Shown: positions 32,978 through 44,016, numbered from the stretch's first letter. The stretch: 64,000 nucleotides of DNA from Paralithodes platypus (GCA_032716605.1 CM064552.1:13957518-14021517), one strand, 5' to 3'. Made by a program: numbers and translations. Notes: a model not told the origin generated them from the letters alone.

Positions 32978-33239
32978 ATGGGGGTGCGGTTTCTAGACCC
33001 CCTTTCCCTCATGCTTAGTTCCATTAGTTTATGAGATTTTAAGACCTTTCACCCCTATTTCTTTGTTAACGTTAAGACCTTTCACCCCACTTAGGAATCG
33101 ATATTTTCTAGGCAAGCGATAGCGAGCCTGAAATTTAAGAGGAACCAGTCTTTGGCAGCTAAATTTTTAGACATTTATATAATGTATTTTTTTAAAGCTG
33201 GATGCTGGTCAAGTGAGCAAACTAAAAACCTTCCCTTAA
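32978..33239 (+). mobile_element. MITE family A, copy A7 (diverged)
   Basis: From GGGGGTGCGGTTTCTAGACC through CTAGGCAAGCGATAGCGAGC to ACTAAAAACCTTCCCTTAA (33239). The hairpins are mostly lost through a deletion in the centre. Confidence 0.7.
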
Positions 33240-33640
33240 TGTCTATGAGTGTTTTAAGACCCTATAAACCCTACCGAAGAAAGGGAGGCATAAACCCAAA
33301 AGTTCACCTCTTGGCCTTGGGCTGTATGCCCTCTTTGTCCTCACCCCTTCCATTTATCGACATTTCTCACCAGCAGCATCTGTCATACTAATGTGACCCT
33401 ATTTTCAAGGCTCAATTGACATATTGAGCCTTAAATATGTCAATTGACATATTTCTACTTAATTATGGCTATCTCTAGGCGCCATCATTCATTTTGAGAA
33501 GTTTTTACAACCATATGCACAATGAAAAAAGTGGGTTTCCGCGGAAATGTTGTGAGCGACTGTACATAAGACTTAACTTTGAGAGAACCATCCCAGTGGT
33601 CATCAACCTGCAGCATCACCCCTATCTTCAGATTTCATAC
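33240..33640. other. Spacer; small palindrome
   Basis: No gene. Around 33415-33455 AATTGACATATTGAGCC and ATATGTCAATTGACATAT form overlapping inverted repeats. Confidence 0.5.
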
Positions 33641-33641
33641 C

Positions 33642-33765
<124 letters not shown>

Positions 33766-34059
33766 ATCCTATATTAGCAATACAATTAGATACCGGTACT
33801 ATATCTAAATTAACCATAACTTGTCTTGATGGGTAAGGCTCTAGCACAGCTATTAGATTAAGCAAACATTTTGGATTGTGTCTTTTCAACAAAGATATTT
33901 ATCAATATATTGGTCAAATGGTTCCATTAAACTTTTACGATCAGTGCGAATTACAAAACAGAACCATCGTCAAATCTACATTATGTTTCACATTCGTTGC
34001 ATCAAACACATTCCTAATTCTATCACATGTTCATCTTAACTCATTCGGTACCTCATTAA

Positions 34060-34440
34060 ATCTACCTTCACCTTCTCACTCCTACCATAAGGCTACCCTA
34101 ACGTTTTCGATCTCACCCCTCCCTTCACTCAAATCACCCCTACTTTTACCCCAATCACCCCTACCTTCACTCTCACCCCTCACTTCACTTTAATAACCCC
34201 TAAATTCACCTCTATATTCACCCCATCACCCCCTCTACCTTCACCCCATCACCCTCGCCCTTACCTTCACCCTCTCCCTCACCCTTACCTTCACCCTCAC
34301 CCCTAATTCCATTATCGAGTGTCTCCCCCTCCCCTCACCCCCCGACCTACCCGCCCAGAACCTTAACCTATAATCCATCTCCCTATTCCATCAATCCACC
34401 GCCATATCTCATCCAACCAAGCTCCCCCCCCACCCCCTCA
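34060..34440. repeat. CACCCCT/ACCTTCACC pyrimidine-rich repeat
   Basis: Irregular CACCCCTACCTTCACCCTC units, C-rich on plus. It ends in a short CT run and a GT run (34438-34498). Confidence 0.7.
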
Positions 34441-34467
34441 CTCTCTCTCTCTCTGTGGATGTGTGTG

Positions 34468-34498
<31 letters not shown>

Positions 34499-34746
34499 TA
34501 TACAATCTAGTAATTCATTTCGTTTTAAATAACTATTTATAATGTCCTCATTCACACCATTTCATTACCCGTGTCATTAACATGTTGCATGTATAACCTT
34601 CAAACACTTACCTTTCATTTAGATTGAAAGTGATATATTCTACTTCTGTCTTAGTCTAATTATACCCTCCTCTATGAGCAGTTAATGGGAGTTTTTTTTT
34701 CCGTGTCCCCTTTTCCCTCATGGTTAGCCCCATTAGTTTTGAGTCT

Positions 34747-35080
34747 TTAAGGGGAGATCTCCACTTGAGGGATTTTTTCTTGACCCCTTTCTCCCTCATG
34801 GTTAGCCCCATTACATTTGATATTATAAGACGTTCGCCCCATTAGTTTGGCGATTTTAAGAACTTTCGCCCCATTTCTATCAATTTTAAGACTTTTCGTG
34901 CCATTTAGGTGTCGATTTTTTCCTGGCGAGCGATAGCGAGCCTGTAATTTGAGAGGAACCGGCCTTTGGCCGGGAAATTTTTCTACCGAAAAATGTACAA
35001 ATTTATCTTGAAAGGGGTCTAGGGGCTGTAATGTTAAGCTTGATGGAAGTCTAGGGAACACACTAAAAACCTCCCCTTAA
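34747..35080 (+). mobile_element. MITE family A, copy A8 nested in the outer copy
   Basis: 334 bp, TTAAGGGGAGATCTCCACTT to ACCTCCCCTTAA, with a full internal module: four 30-32-bp units at about 34805-34927, GCGAGC-GATA-GCGAGC, CCGGCC-TTT-GGCCGG and the AT hairpin. The flanking outer copy provides the empty site and shows a TTAA duplication. Confidence 0.9.
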
Positions 35081-35331
35081 GGCGTTCGCCCCATTAGTTT
35101 GACGATTTTAAGACCTTTCGCCACATTTCTTTGCCAATATTAAGAACTTTCGTGCCATTTAGATGTCGATTTTTCTTGGCGACCGAGCCTGCATTTTAGG
35201 AGGAACCAGCTGGCCGGGGTATTTTTCCTACCCAAAAAATGCACAAATTGATCTCGAAGGGAGGTCTTGGGAGTATTTGTTTAAGCTTGATATAGGTCTA
35301 GGGAGGAAACTAAAACACAAACAAATAAATA

Positions 35332-35660
35332 TTAAGGGAAGGTATTTAGTTTGTTCCCTACGTTTTCATCAAGCTTAAAATTACACCCCCTAGACCCCCT
35401 TTAAAGATAAATTTGTAAATTTTTCGGTAGAAAAATGTCCCGGCCGGTTGCTCTTATGTTACAGGCTCGCTATCGCTCGCCAGGAAAAAATCGACACCTT
35501 AATGGCACGAAAGGTCTTCAAATTGACAGAAATCGGGCAAAATGTCTTAAAATGTCCAAACTACTAGGGCGAACGTCTTAAAATATCAAAAGCAATGGGA
35601 CTAAACCTGAGGGAGAAAGGGGTCCAGAAAAAAATATCTCCAGTGGAAACCTCCCCGTAA
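35332..35660 (-). mobile_element. MITE family A, copy A9 nested in the outer copy
   Basis: 329 bp, TTAAGGGAAGGTATTTAGTT to ACCTCCCCGTAA (right TTAA mutated to GTAA). It is inserted in the A-rich right end of the outer copy, in opposite orientation. The GC hairpin is lost by a short deletion (CCCGGCCGGTTGC). Confidence 0.85.
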
Positions 35661-35893
35661 GTAAATACAAAATAATATATACATAAAAGCAAATAAATAA
35701 TAATCTCCCCTCAACCGTAGATGGAGGACCATATATTAATATCTCCCGGTACATTTGTATCGCTGCTGTACCATTAATTACAACACTCGTATAATAAATT
35801 AACGAACTCTTTTATGACAGCCTCAAAGAGATGAAGGGTCATTAGGAGACGAGGACTTGCCAAAACCTTTTTTACCTGACTGTTGAGTGTTAC

Positions 35894-36088
35894 GCCGGTA
35901 TCACACGAGAGCTTTTATAGTCAACATTCGATAATCAACATTTATGGAATATTTTGCACTGGTATCGGAAACTAGACTGATGATAGATTAATTTAGGCAG
36001 CCGAAACAGTTTATAGGTTGACTACATAAGCTGCCAGACCAGTGTTGAGGCTAAATGTTGAGTGCAAAAGCGCTCGTGTGATACCGGC
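35894..36088. mobile_element. GCCGGTATCACACGAG MITE
   Basis: About 195 bp with terminal inverted repeats of about 35 bp (GCCGGTATCACACGAGAGCT and its counterpart GCGCTCGTGTGATACCGGC). Flanking TTAC on both sides is a possible 3-4-bp target duplication. Superfamily uncertain (PIF/Harbinger or hAT-like). No coding capacity. Confidence 0.7.
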
Positions 36089-36197
36089 TTTACAACCGAC
36101 CCCCAAACACTTCACTATTGTTTTGATTCATTATATTAGTGTCGCTTTCAGTTTCAGTTTTATTCGCATTTTGTTTTTAATAATCCCAAATACAAAC

Positions 36198-36412
36198 TTA
36201 ACCCTTACAGTAACGGCGACGTCTTTTTAATTGTATTCTAGCTATATTTAAACGGTTTTATGAAGCTTAAAAGAGATATATGGTAGTTAAAAGGATTCAT
36301 TGAGAGAGTTTGTAGCCTTTTAATGGGTAGACATCCTTCCTAGGCTGAATAAAATTGTCTAATCATTGGCAGAATAGGATAAATATGATGTCACCGGTAT
36401 TGAAGGGGTTAA
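36198..36412. mobile_element. Fold-back TTAACCC MITE (family E)
   Basis: TTAACCCTTACAGTAACGGC at the left, GGTATTGAAGGGGTTAA at the right, with the internal ATTGTCTAATCATTGGCAGA arm shared with 3229-3416 and 39910-40125. Confidence 0.7.
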
Positions 36413-36960
36413 GGCTATGTGGAGGCCAAGCAACATCGTAAATAAAATAGACATGGAATGACAAATCAATGAAAGCTAAGCGCGCGCACACACACACACA
36501 CACGCAATAGTCTATCTATCTATCTATCTATATGCTCAGGCCCAATCCCCATTTTTTCTATTTTTATCTATATTTTCTATTTAATTTTATTTTATTATTT
36601 TTGTTTTCCCTTTTTCTTGGGGGTGGCAGACTCAAGACAGAGCAAGAACAGGGAAAACACAACAACAACACAAAACAACGAACAAACACAGATAACAATG
36701 CAATAGTAATAATTATAATCTTAAATATATTACAGGTTCTATATATTTATTCTCATGGGCCTATACTAGTTTTGTTTGTTCCTGCCAGACTAGGTTTAAC
36801 TTCATCCATCCATAATCTATATATTTCAGTGTTTTCTAAAAAGTAAAGTGTGTGATATGCACTAGTAAATTTATCCTCAAAGTATTGAACTCATTCATCA
36901 TCCCCCCCCCCCCCCTTCTACTTTTCTACTGCTAAGGTCTCTCCACATAGTTAATTCACC
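36413..36960. other. Spacer with small microsatellites
   Basis: (CA)n at 36484-36504, (CTAT)n at 36511-36531 and a C run at 36903-36915. No gene. Confidence 0.55.
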
Positions 36961-36971
36961 CTATACCACTG

Positions 36972-37002
<31 letters not shown>
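36972..37002. repeat. (CT)n microsatellite
   Basis: About 15 CT units. A C run follows at about 37049-37066. Confidence 0.95.
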
Positions 37003-37069
37003 CTAGTATCCCTCTAGTAGTAACCCCGCCAGTGTCCGTTCTCTCCCCCTCCCCCCCCCCCCCCCCTAG

Positions 37070-37480
37070 TATGCGGGCTGGTCTATGAGGCGTGACATTA
37101 ACCCAGGGACAGCTCCAGCACATCACCGCTTCCCTCCCTCGCCCCACCCATACTGTCCCATAACCCTGGGACAACTCCAGCACATCACCGCCTCCCTCCC
37201 TTCCTAACAACCTCCCTAGACCTACCCATACTCCTCTCCTTCCATATCCCCATCCATCCCTCCTTTTCCTATCACCATTCCCAATCCCTCCTTTTCCTCC
37301 CACCCTTCCTATTCCAACCCATTCCTCCTCTTTCTCCCGCCTCCCTATCCCCACCCATCCCTCCACTTCCTCCCAATCCCCACCCATCCCTCCTATTCCT
37401 CCCCCCCTTCCGATCCCCACACACCCCTCCTCTTCCTCCCACACTTCCTAACCCAACACATCCCTCCTCTTCTTCCTATC
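37070..37480. repeat. C-rich tract with diverged repeats
   Basis: A roughly 65-bp segment (GGGACAGCTCCAGCACATCA then CCGCTTCCCTCCCT) occurs twice (37108 and 37168). Irregular CCCATCCCTCC units lead into the 38-bp array. Confidence 0.65.
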
Positions 37481-37483
37481 CTT

Positions 37484-38885
37484 CCTACCTCCACCCATAC
37501 CGTCACCTTAATCCCACCCTCCCTATCTCCACCCATACTGTCACCTTCCTTCCACCCTTCCTATCTCCACCCATACTGTCACCTTAATCCCACCCTCCCT
37601 ATCTCCACCCATACTGTCACCTTCCTTCCACCCTTCCTATCTCCACCCATACTGTCACCTTAATCCCACCCTCCCTATCTCCACCCATACTGTCACCTTC
37701 CTTCCACCCTCCCGATCTCCACCCATACTGTCACCTTCCTTCCACCCTTCCTATCTCCACCCATACTGTCACCTTCCTTCCACCCTCCCTATCTCCACCC
37801 ATACTATCACCTTCCTTCCACCCTTCCTATCTCCACCCATACTGTCACCTTCCTCCCACCCTTCTATCTCCACCCATACTATCACCTTCCTTCCACCCTC
37901 CCTATCTCCACCCATACTGTCACCTTCCTTCCACCCTTCCTATCTCCACCCATACTGTCACCTTCCTTCCACCCTCCCTATCTCCACCCATACTATCACC
38001 TTCCTCCCACCCTTCCTATCTCCACCCATACTGTCACCTTCCTTCCACCCTCCCTATATCCACCCATACTGGCACCTTCCTTCCACCCTCCCTATCTCCA
38101 CCCATACTGTCACCTTCCTTCCACCCTTCCTATCTCCACCCATACTGTCACCTTCCTTCCACCCTCCCTATCTCCACCCATACTGTCACCTTCCGTCCAC
38201 CCTTCCTATCTCCACCCATACTATCACCTTCCTCCCACCCTCCCTATCTCCACCCATACTATCACCTTCCTTCCACCCTTCCTATCTCCACCCATACTGT
38301 CACCTTCCTTCCACCCTCCCTATCTCCACCCATACTATCACCTTCCTTCCACCCTTCCTATCTCCACCCATACTGTCACCTTCCTTCCACCCTCCCTATC
38401 TCCACCCATACTGTCACCTTCCTTCCACCCTTCCTATCTCCACCCATACTGTCACCTTCCTTCCACCCTCCCTATCTCCACCCATACTATCACCTTCCTT
38501 CCACCCTCCCTATATCCACCCATACTATCACCTTCCTTCCACCCTCCCTATATCCACCCATACTGTCACCTTCCTTCCACCCTTCCTATCTCCACCCATA
38601 CTGTCACCTTCCTCCCACCCTTCCTATCTCCACTCATACTGTCACCTTCCTCCCACCCTTCCTATCTCCACCTATACTATCACCTTCCTTCCACCCTCCC
38701 TATCTCCACCCATACTATCACCTTCCTTCCACCCTCCCTATCTCCACCCATACTGTCATCTTCCTCCCACCCTTCCTATATCCACCCATACTATCACCTT
38801 CCTTCCACCCATACTGTCACCTTCCTCCAACCCTCCCTATCTCCACCCATACTATTACCTTCCTCCCACCTTACCTATCTCCCCC
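37484..38885. repeat. 38-bp minisatellite, about 37 units
   Basis: Unit CCTTCCTTCCACCCTCCCTA + TCTCCACCCATACTGTCA. Common variants are CCCTCC/CCCTTCC, ACTGTCA/ACTATCA, TATCTCC/TATATCC and TTCCTCCC. The first six units alternate between CCTTAATCCC and CCTTCCTTCC types, a 76-bp dimer. The plus strand is almost free of G. Confidence 0.95.
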
Positions 38886-38939
38886 TCTTTCACCTACCTC
38901 CCAACTTACCTCTCCCCATCCCTCCCTCCCATTTCGACC

Positions 38940-39905
38940 TCCCCCCCTCGCTAGCCCCATCCATTCTGTCACCTAATGTACAGCAGCTTGCATAAATTCG
39001 CCAGTAATTCCGACGAGGTATGGTGTAAACTAAAGAAAACGACCAATTTTAGTGAAATAAGTAATAAGTATAAAGTACAGGGCCATCATATACAACTGGC
39101 ATAGATAAACAGAAGGTTGAAATAACAGTGCAACATAATTAAACTGGCCTGTGGAATAAGAATCATGGGGGATCAAGCCAAAACAATAAACTAGCCCCTG
39201 GAATGTATAGTTTGTGACACTGGGTCAGATGCAGTTGGGTACAGGTTAAAATATAATAAGATTAATCAATATAATAATTTCACCATTTGCGTTTGTGAAA
39301 GTATGTTGCGTCCCTACCATTGTTTTAAAGCAATGTCTATGGATCAGCACCAATGGCTTAACGTCAGTCTACCACACTGCAGAACTATTCTTTTCATAAC
39401 AAATTAATCTTTTTGAATAGCCTCTCATCGAAATTCCCTTTTACATAGCAAGTTGTCATCAATGCATTACACAACTTGACCAGTGGATGTAATTAGATAC
39501 ATGACTGTATTCATACAATTGTATTTCGACTCTCTCTCTTTACTTGAACAAATTACATAATTAACAGAATGAATAGAAAAGCTGACTGTACAGTTCCCTG
39601 CACTACCTCCTGACACAGGATCATCAGCTTTGGTGACATCTAGCAGTTCTGGATTTGATGTTGCGTTTTGGTATTGTACAGTCTAATGGAATTATTTGTG
39701 TTGGTATTGTGCAATAACATTAAATAAGGTCCACACAATCAAAAAGGCTATATTTCACTTATACAGTCCTGGTAAAGACGGAAGTGCAGGTAACTGTACC
39801 AGTAATTAAGGTACCGGTAATTAAAAACAATAGTCAATTTGACAAGATAATATATAATTATCTTTGTTTCAGTTTTATAGCCTAAATAGTTGTAAACCGA
39901 AATTA
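38940..39905. other. Spacer, no gene
   Basis: Mixed AT-rich sequence. No recognisable gene or repeat. Confidence 0.5.
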
Positions 39906-39909
39906 CCCC

Positions 39910-40125
39910 TTAACCCATTCAGTACCGGTGACGTCCTATTAATAATATTCTGGCAGCTATTAGACGATTGTAATCCGCTTAAGAAGTATCTGTGGTAACT
40001 AAAAGGATTAAAGTACATATTTCGTAGCCTTTTATAGGGTTAGCGGTCCACCATAAAGTATATAAAATCATCTAATAGTTGCCAGAGTACAAAGAAAAGG
40101 ATGTCACCAATACTGAAAGGGTTAG
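39910..40125. mobile_element. Fold-back TTAACCC MITE (family E)
   Basis: TTAACCCATTCAGTACCGGT at the left; ACCAATACTGAAAGGGTTAG at the right (last base of TTAA mutated). Arms TCTGGCAGCTATTAGACGAT / ATCATCTAATAGTTGCCAGA pair well. Confidence 0.75.
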
Positions 40126-40351
40126 CGAGAGAGAGAGAGAGAGATTGTTTAACCCTCTCACGCCGTTTTCAGGTGACGTGACTCAATTCCCTATTTCCTG
40201 TAATGGTTGAACACAAAAAAACAAGAACAGAAAAAACACTCCCACGCTGTATAACAAATTAACTCTTTCAGATTCAATTAGATAAAGGTACGACATTTAT
40301 TGTGGATACCTGGATGGAAGAGTACAGGTATCATACTGTATATAAAATTTT

Positions 40352-40632
40352 CCTTCTTGAGGATTTTTTATAGTTTTCTCCCTAAATCTCTATCAAGCTT
40401 ACAAATACACCCCCCAAAGCCCCCTTCGAGCTATGTTTGTACATTTATGAGTAGAAAAATGTCCGGGCCAACGGCCGATATCTCCTAAATCATATGCTCG
40501 CCATCGCTCGCCAGAAATATATCAACACCTAAATGGTATGAAAGGTATTAATATTGACCAAAAAAAATGGGGCAAAGGGTCTTAAAATCGCCAAACTAAT
40601 GAGGTGAGCATTTCAAAATGTCAAAACAAATG
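40352..40632 (-). mobile_element. MITE family A, copy A10 (diverged)
   Basis: Runs from TCTTGAGGATTTTTTATAGT through GTAGAAAAATGTCCGGGCC and GCTCGCCATCGCTCGCC to AAACTAATGAGGTGAGC. The right terminus is replaced by the TA microsatellite. Confidence 0.65.
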
Positions 40633-40662
40633 TGTGTATATATATGTATATATTTATATATA

Positions 40663-40664
40663 TA

Positions 40665-40739
<75 letters not shown>
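40663..40739. repeat. (TA)n microsatellite
   Basis: About 38 TA units. Confidence 0.97.
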
Positions 40740-40740
<1 letters not shown>

Positions 40741-41699
40741 TAGCTGAGGTACCGGGCACTTCCGGGGGGGAAATCGAAAAATGGGCTGTCTATCTGGGGG
40801 ATGGGGGGCTCTGTCCCATTCCTCCCAGAGGGTGAGGGAACAAATATAAAAATTTCTCTTAAAACCTAGTCTGGCACTCCCTTAGTATGCATGTCAAGTA
40901 TGAGCTCTCCATCTTGAAAAGTGAGGGAGTTGGAGGTCCCCCTCCCCTGGTTAAAACATATTTTGGCATCCCCTTAGTATGCATGCCAAGTATGGGCTCT
41001 CCATCTTGAAAACTGAGGGAGTCTGGGGGATTCCTCCCCCCCCCCACCCCAGGTTAAAACCTATTCTGGCATCCCCTTAGTATGCATGCTAAGTATGGGA
41101 TCTCCATCTTGAAAACTGAGGGAGTTGCCCTCCCACCCTCCTTAACCCGTCCCGCCCCAGCGACACGTCTGGCGCGTCGCCTATGTATGTAACGCACAGT
41201 CCCAGCGACGCGTCTGACGAGTCACCCTAATTGCTCCGACCGTAACCTCAGGTGTAGCCACTCGAGAGGGCTTAGATTTGTATGGGAACTGTGTACGTAT
41301 CCCACGCAACCGTGCCGATGGTTGAAAACTCTCAAAGTCCACGTGCGTGCGCGTGAGCGCGCAATAACCTGTTTTTTGGGGGAAATTGCCTTCAATTTTT
41401 TACTCTTGTAAAATACGTTTTCGGGGGCTCTGTAGGACCATTCTGTAAGCTTTTTGAGCGGTTTTTCATGGTTTTTCCTTCATTCCTAACCCATTCGCTA
41501 TTGTTTCTGGAATAAAACCATTTTTTGAAAACGGGCCGGGTTCTGGTGAACAAAAAATAAAAAACTAGGCGGGGCTCCACGGGTTAAAACCTATTCTGGC
41601 ACCCCCTTAGTATGCATGCTACATATGGGCTCTCTATCTTGAAAACCGAGGGAGTAGTCCGTGAACAAACATGAACAAACAGACAGACAGAAAGTGTCC

Positions 41700-41703
<4 letters not shown>
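40740..41703 (+). repeat. ACTAGC...CCGGG element with tandem 100-bp units
   Basis: Starts ACTAGCTGAGGTACCGGGCA at the TA array. It contains four copies of a unit of about 95-105 bp (TTAAAACCTATTCTGGC, TCCCCTTAGTATGCATGC, GGGCTCTCCATCTTGAAAAC) at about 40858, 40952, 41054 and 41584. It ends GAACAAACAGACAGACAGAA before another TA array. The third and fourth units are separated by the MITE at 41142-41587. It resembles 18851-19375 in its first and last bases. Confidence 0.65.
41142..41587. mobile_element. TTAACCCGT MITE (family D), inserted in tandem unit
   Basis: 446 bp, bounded by TTAA. The left end is TTAACCCGTCCCGCCCCAGC, the right end GGCGGGGCTCCACGGGTTAA. Subterminal CG-rich palindromes (GACACGTC, GGCGCGTCGCC, GACGCGTC) lie near the left end. 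Sister tandem units show the uninterrupted TTAAAACC site, so TTAA was duplicated. Termini and target are piggyBac-like; no transposase. The frame at 41392-41580 is part of the element. Confidence 0.8.

Positions 41704-41762
<59 letters not shown>
41704..41762. repeat. (TA)n microsatellite
   Basis: About 29 TA units. Confidence 0.97.
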
Positions 41763-41764
<2 letters not shown>

Positions 41765-42300
41765 CTATTGTGTATAGTAGTATAACACAAAAATGTAAAC
41801 AAAACTCAAGTTTTATTCTCAAGTATAATCTTCAATTTGTGAATATCGTATATTTACATGTCATATCTCAGTTTTAATGTTACTCTATAGAGACCGGCAC
41901 ATTAAATATAACACAATATTTAAGGCAATGTATAATCCTCCATATTTTACATGTAATCCATAAAACATTCCCTATTACTGTACATACAATATATAAGACA
42001 TAAAAATAAATCTGGAATTTCCATGACTGACTGTGCCCGTAGCTCTAAAAACCCTCCGTAATAGAGCCATCAACTTTTCTCTCACCAGGAATCTCTTTTT
42101 GCTCTTTCTTTTTTCTCTCTTTTCCCCCTGCAGCCTCCGTCAATCGAATTCTCTCCCTTTTACCATTTTTTATGCTCGCTCTCTCACACTCTCTTTCTTT
42201 TTTTCTGTTTCTTGCCTGGCCCCGCTCTCCATCTGGCTGTCTTTTCTGGTTCGTTTTTTGTTTGCTCTGACGCTATATTCACATATTCTCCAGGCAGTAT
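41765..42300. other. Spacer, no gene
   Basis: AT-rich then pyrimidine-rich. Frames are S/L/F-rich without domains. Confidence 0.5.
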
Positions 42301-42301
42301 T

Positions 42302-42412
42302 TCACTCACTCACTCACTCACTCACTCTCACTCACTCACTCACTCTCTCTCTCACTCACTCACTCACTCACTCTCACGCTCTCTCATTCACACACACTCT
42401 CTCTCTCTCTCC
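42302..42412. repeat. (ACTC)n microsatellite with CT runs
   Basis: Tetranucleotide CACT/ACTC units, irregularly mixed with CT. Confidence 0.92.
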
Positions 42413-43036
42413 AATGCATAGTGTTTCTTTTCTACGCACACTAACTTGTTCTTTCTATCCTTGCTTATATTTTGGGTCGATATCATTTTTTAATATGCCT
42501 TTCTATATTAGCATCTTTCTGTACATTTGTTTTTATTTCGTGTCTCTTTATTTATTTGATAGTCCTTTATATTTAGTAATTTGGTGTTTTCTGTCTTTGG
42601 GTGTATTTTGAGTAGATTTAATTCTTTCATAAGCCTTTTCATTTGTATATTTTGGTGTCAATATAAGTATGCAAGAGCACCATCAATTAACGTCATGGGA
42701 TAGCTACCTGTCTGCTGTCCCTTACTTCTCTTATTCAGTGTGCAGTTGGGTCTGAGATCACGCTAATAAGTCATGTCCCAGCTGTTATTACGTTTGGCTC
42801 GCTCTGTGCTGTATTAATGTCTGTGAGATGTTGAATAAGGTGTGTAAAGATAGGAACATGTTTATATATCTCACTCGAAACGATGAATTAATGTTTAGAG
42901 AGTGCTGATACCAATTATTGATCAAAACATACTTGGTGCCGTGACATAACTTATTAGCGCGACTGTACACGATTAGATTGGTATCCAGTATTCGATAAAT
43001 GGATATAAAATCGTAGTCATGTATTTAACCTGTAAC

Positions 43037-43110
43037 GGTCTTGATGACGCAATGGTTAGAGTGTTTAAAATATGTATGTGGTAACCCAGGTTCGAATCCC
43101 GGGAGGATCA
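43037..43110 (+). repeat. tRNA-like SINE head or tRNA pseudogene
   Basis: 74 bp with a good 7-bp acceptor (GGTCTTG / GAGGATC, one mismatch and two G-T-type pairs), a D arm with AATGGTTAGA in its loop, and a T arm CCAGG-TTCGAAT-CCCGG (B box GGTTCGAATCC). The anticodon stem does not pair, so it cannot be a working tRNA. No CCA is encoded. Tail and TSD were not identified. Confidence 0.55.
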
Positions 43111-43560
43111 CATGCTTTCATTAATTTAATTAGGAGGTGTTTGGTGTTGGGAGTGAAATAAATATATTAGATTAGTGTGTGCTTGCGATTTAACCCCGAC
43201 CCAGTTAATTTTATAGCCAATTAAAAGAGAAGTAAAGTCATATGAGTTATCCACTTACACGTGCTACTTCTCCTCTTATTATAAATTAAACAAATACAAT
43301 AACAAATATATAATACAATAGGTCGGTCTGTTGCTGTTCGCATTTCCTTATATATTATTTTGCATAATTTTCCACTCAATTTCTCTCCATCATATAGGCC
43401 CTACTGTATATTGAATTGGCTCAGTAGACTTTCCCACGCCCTTTCTATCACATGCACACTCTCTCTCACTCTCATTCACTCACGCACTCACTCTCAACTT
43501 TATATATAACTTTATGTATGTATATCAATCGCTCTATCCATCCTCTCACACAAACATATC
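43111..43560. other. Spacer, no gene
   Basis: AT-rich. Short CT/ACTC runs near 43455-43495 and 43558-43576. Confidence 0.5.
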
Positions 43561-43628
43561 TCTCTCTCTCTCTCTCTTCCTCTTCGTAATATTGTCCCAA
43601 GAGGCTGTCGACCCTCAGGGGTGGAAAC

Positions 43629-43657
43629 GGGGGGGGGGGGGGGGGGGGGGGGGGGGG
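43629..43657. repeat. Poly(G) run of about 29
   Basis: Homopolymeric G, followed by GGGGA-rich sequence to about 43800. Confidence 0.9.
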
Positions 43658-43807
43658 TGACTGGAGAGGGGAGGGGTGACTACTGGCCGAAGGGGGAGGA
43701 ATGAAAGGGGAGAAATGCTGATGATGAGGGGAGTGGTGGAGGGGCGGAGAGGGGAGGAAGAAAGGAGGGAGAGAAGGTGGTGAGGGACAAAAATAAGGGA
43801 AGATGAG

Positions 43808-43908
43808 GGTACAAAGGAGTACAAAGGAAATCAAGCAACAACAGTTCTAGTGACACTTCTAGGCTGCTTGTCCTCCAAAACACTGAGGATCAAGTGTCCA
43901 AACAAGGG
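43808..43908 (-). repeat. CR1/Jockey-like LINE 3' tip (copy 2)
   Basis: About 95 bp identical or nearly so to the 3' UTR end of the copies at 15533 and 50666 (GTACAAAGGAAATCAAGCAA ... AACACTGAGGATCAAGTGTC). 5'-truncated inside the UTR. Confidence 0.85.
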
Positions 43909-43934
43909 TGAGGGAGTGAGAAGTGGAATAAGGG

Positions 43935-43938
<4 letters not shown>

Positions 43939-44014
<76 letters not shown>
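43939..44014. repeat. (GA)n microsatellite
   Basis: About 37 GA units. Confidence 0.97.

Positions 44015-44016
<2 letters not shown>

Larger units (their letters stand above)
34682..35714 (+). mobile_element. MITE family A, outer copy holding two nested copies
   Basis: The outer element begins TTAATGGGAG (34682) and ends CTCCCCTCAA (35714). It is split twice. Its first part (34682-34750) ends GTTTTGAGTCTTTAA and resumes at 35077 with TTAAGGCGTTCGCCCC. Joined across one TTAA this matches the intact family sequence. A second interruption is at 35332-35660. Without the insertions the element is about 380 bp. Confidence 0.8.

Noticed and set aside
43037..43110. Functional tRNA gene
   Set aside because: Acceptor and T stems pair but the anticodon stem does not, and no sensible anticodon loop can be placed.
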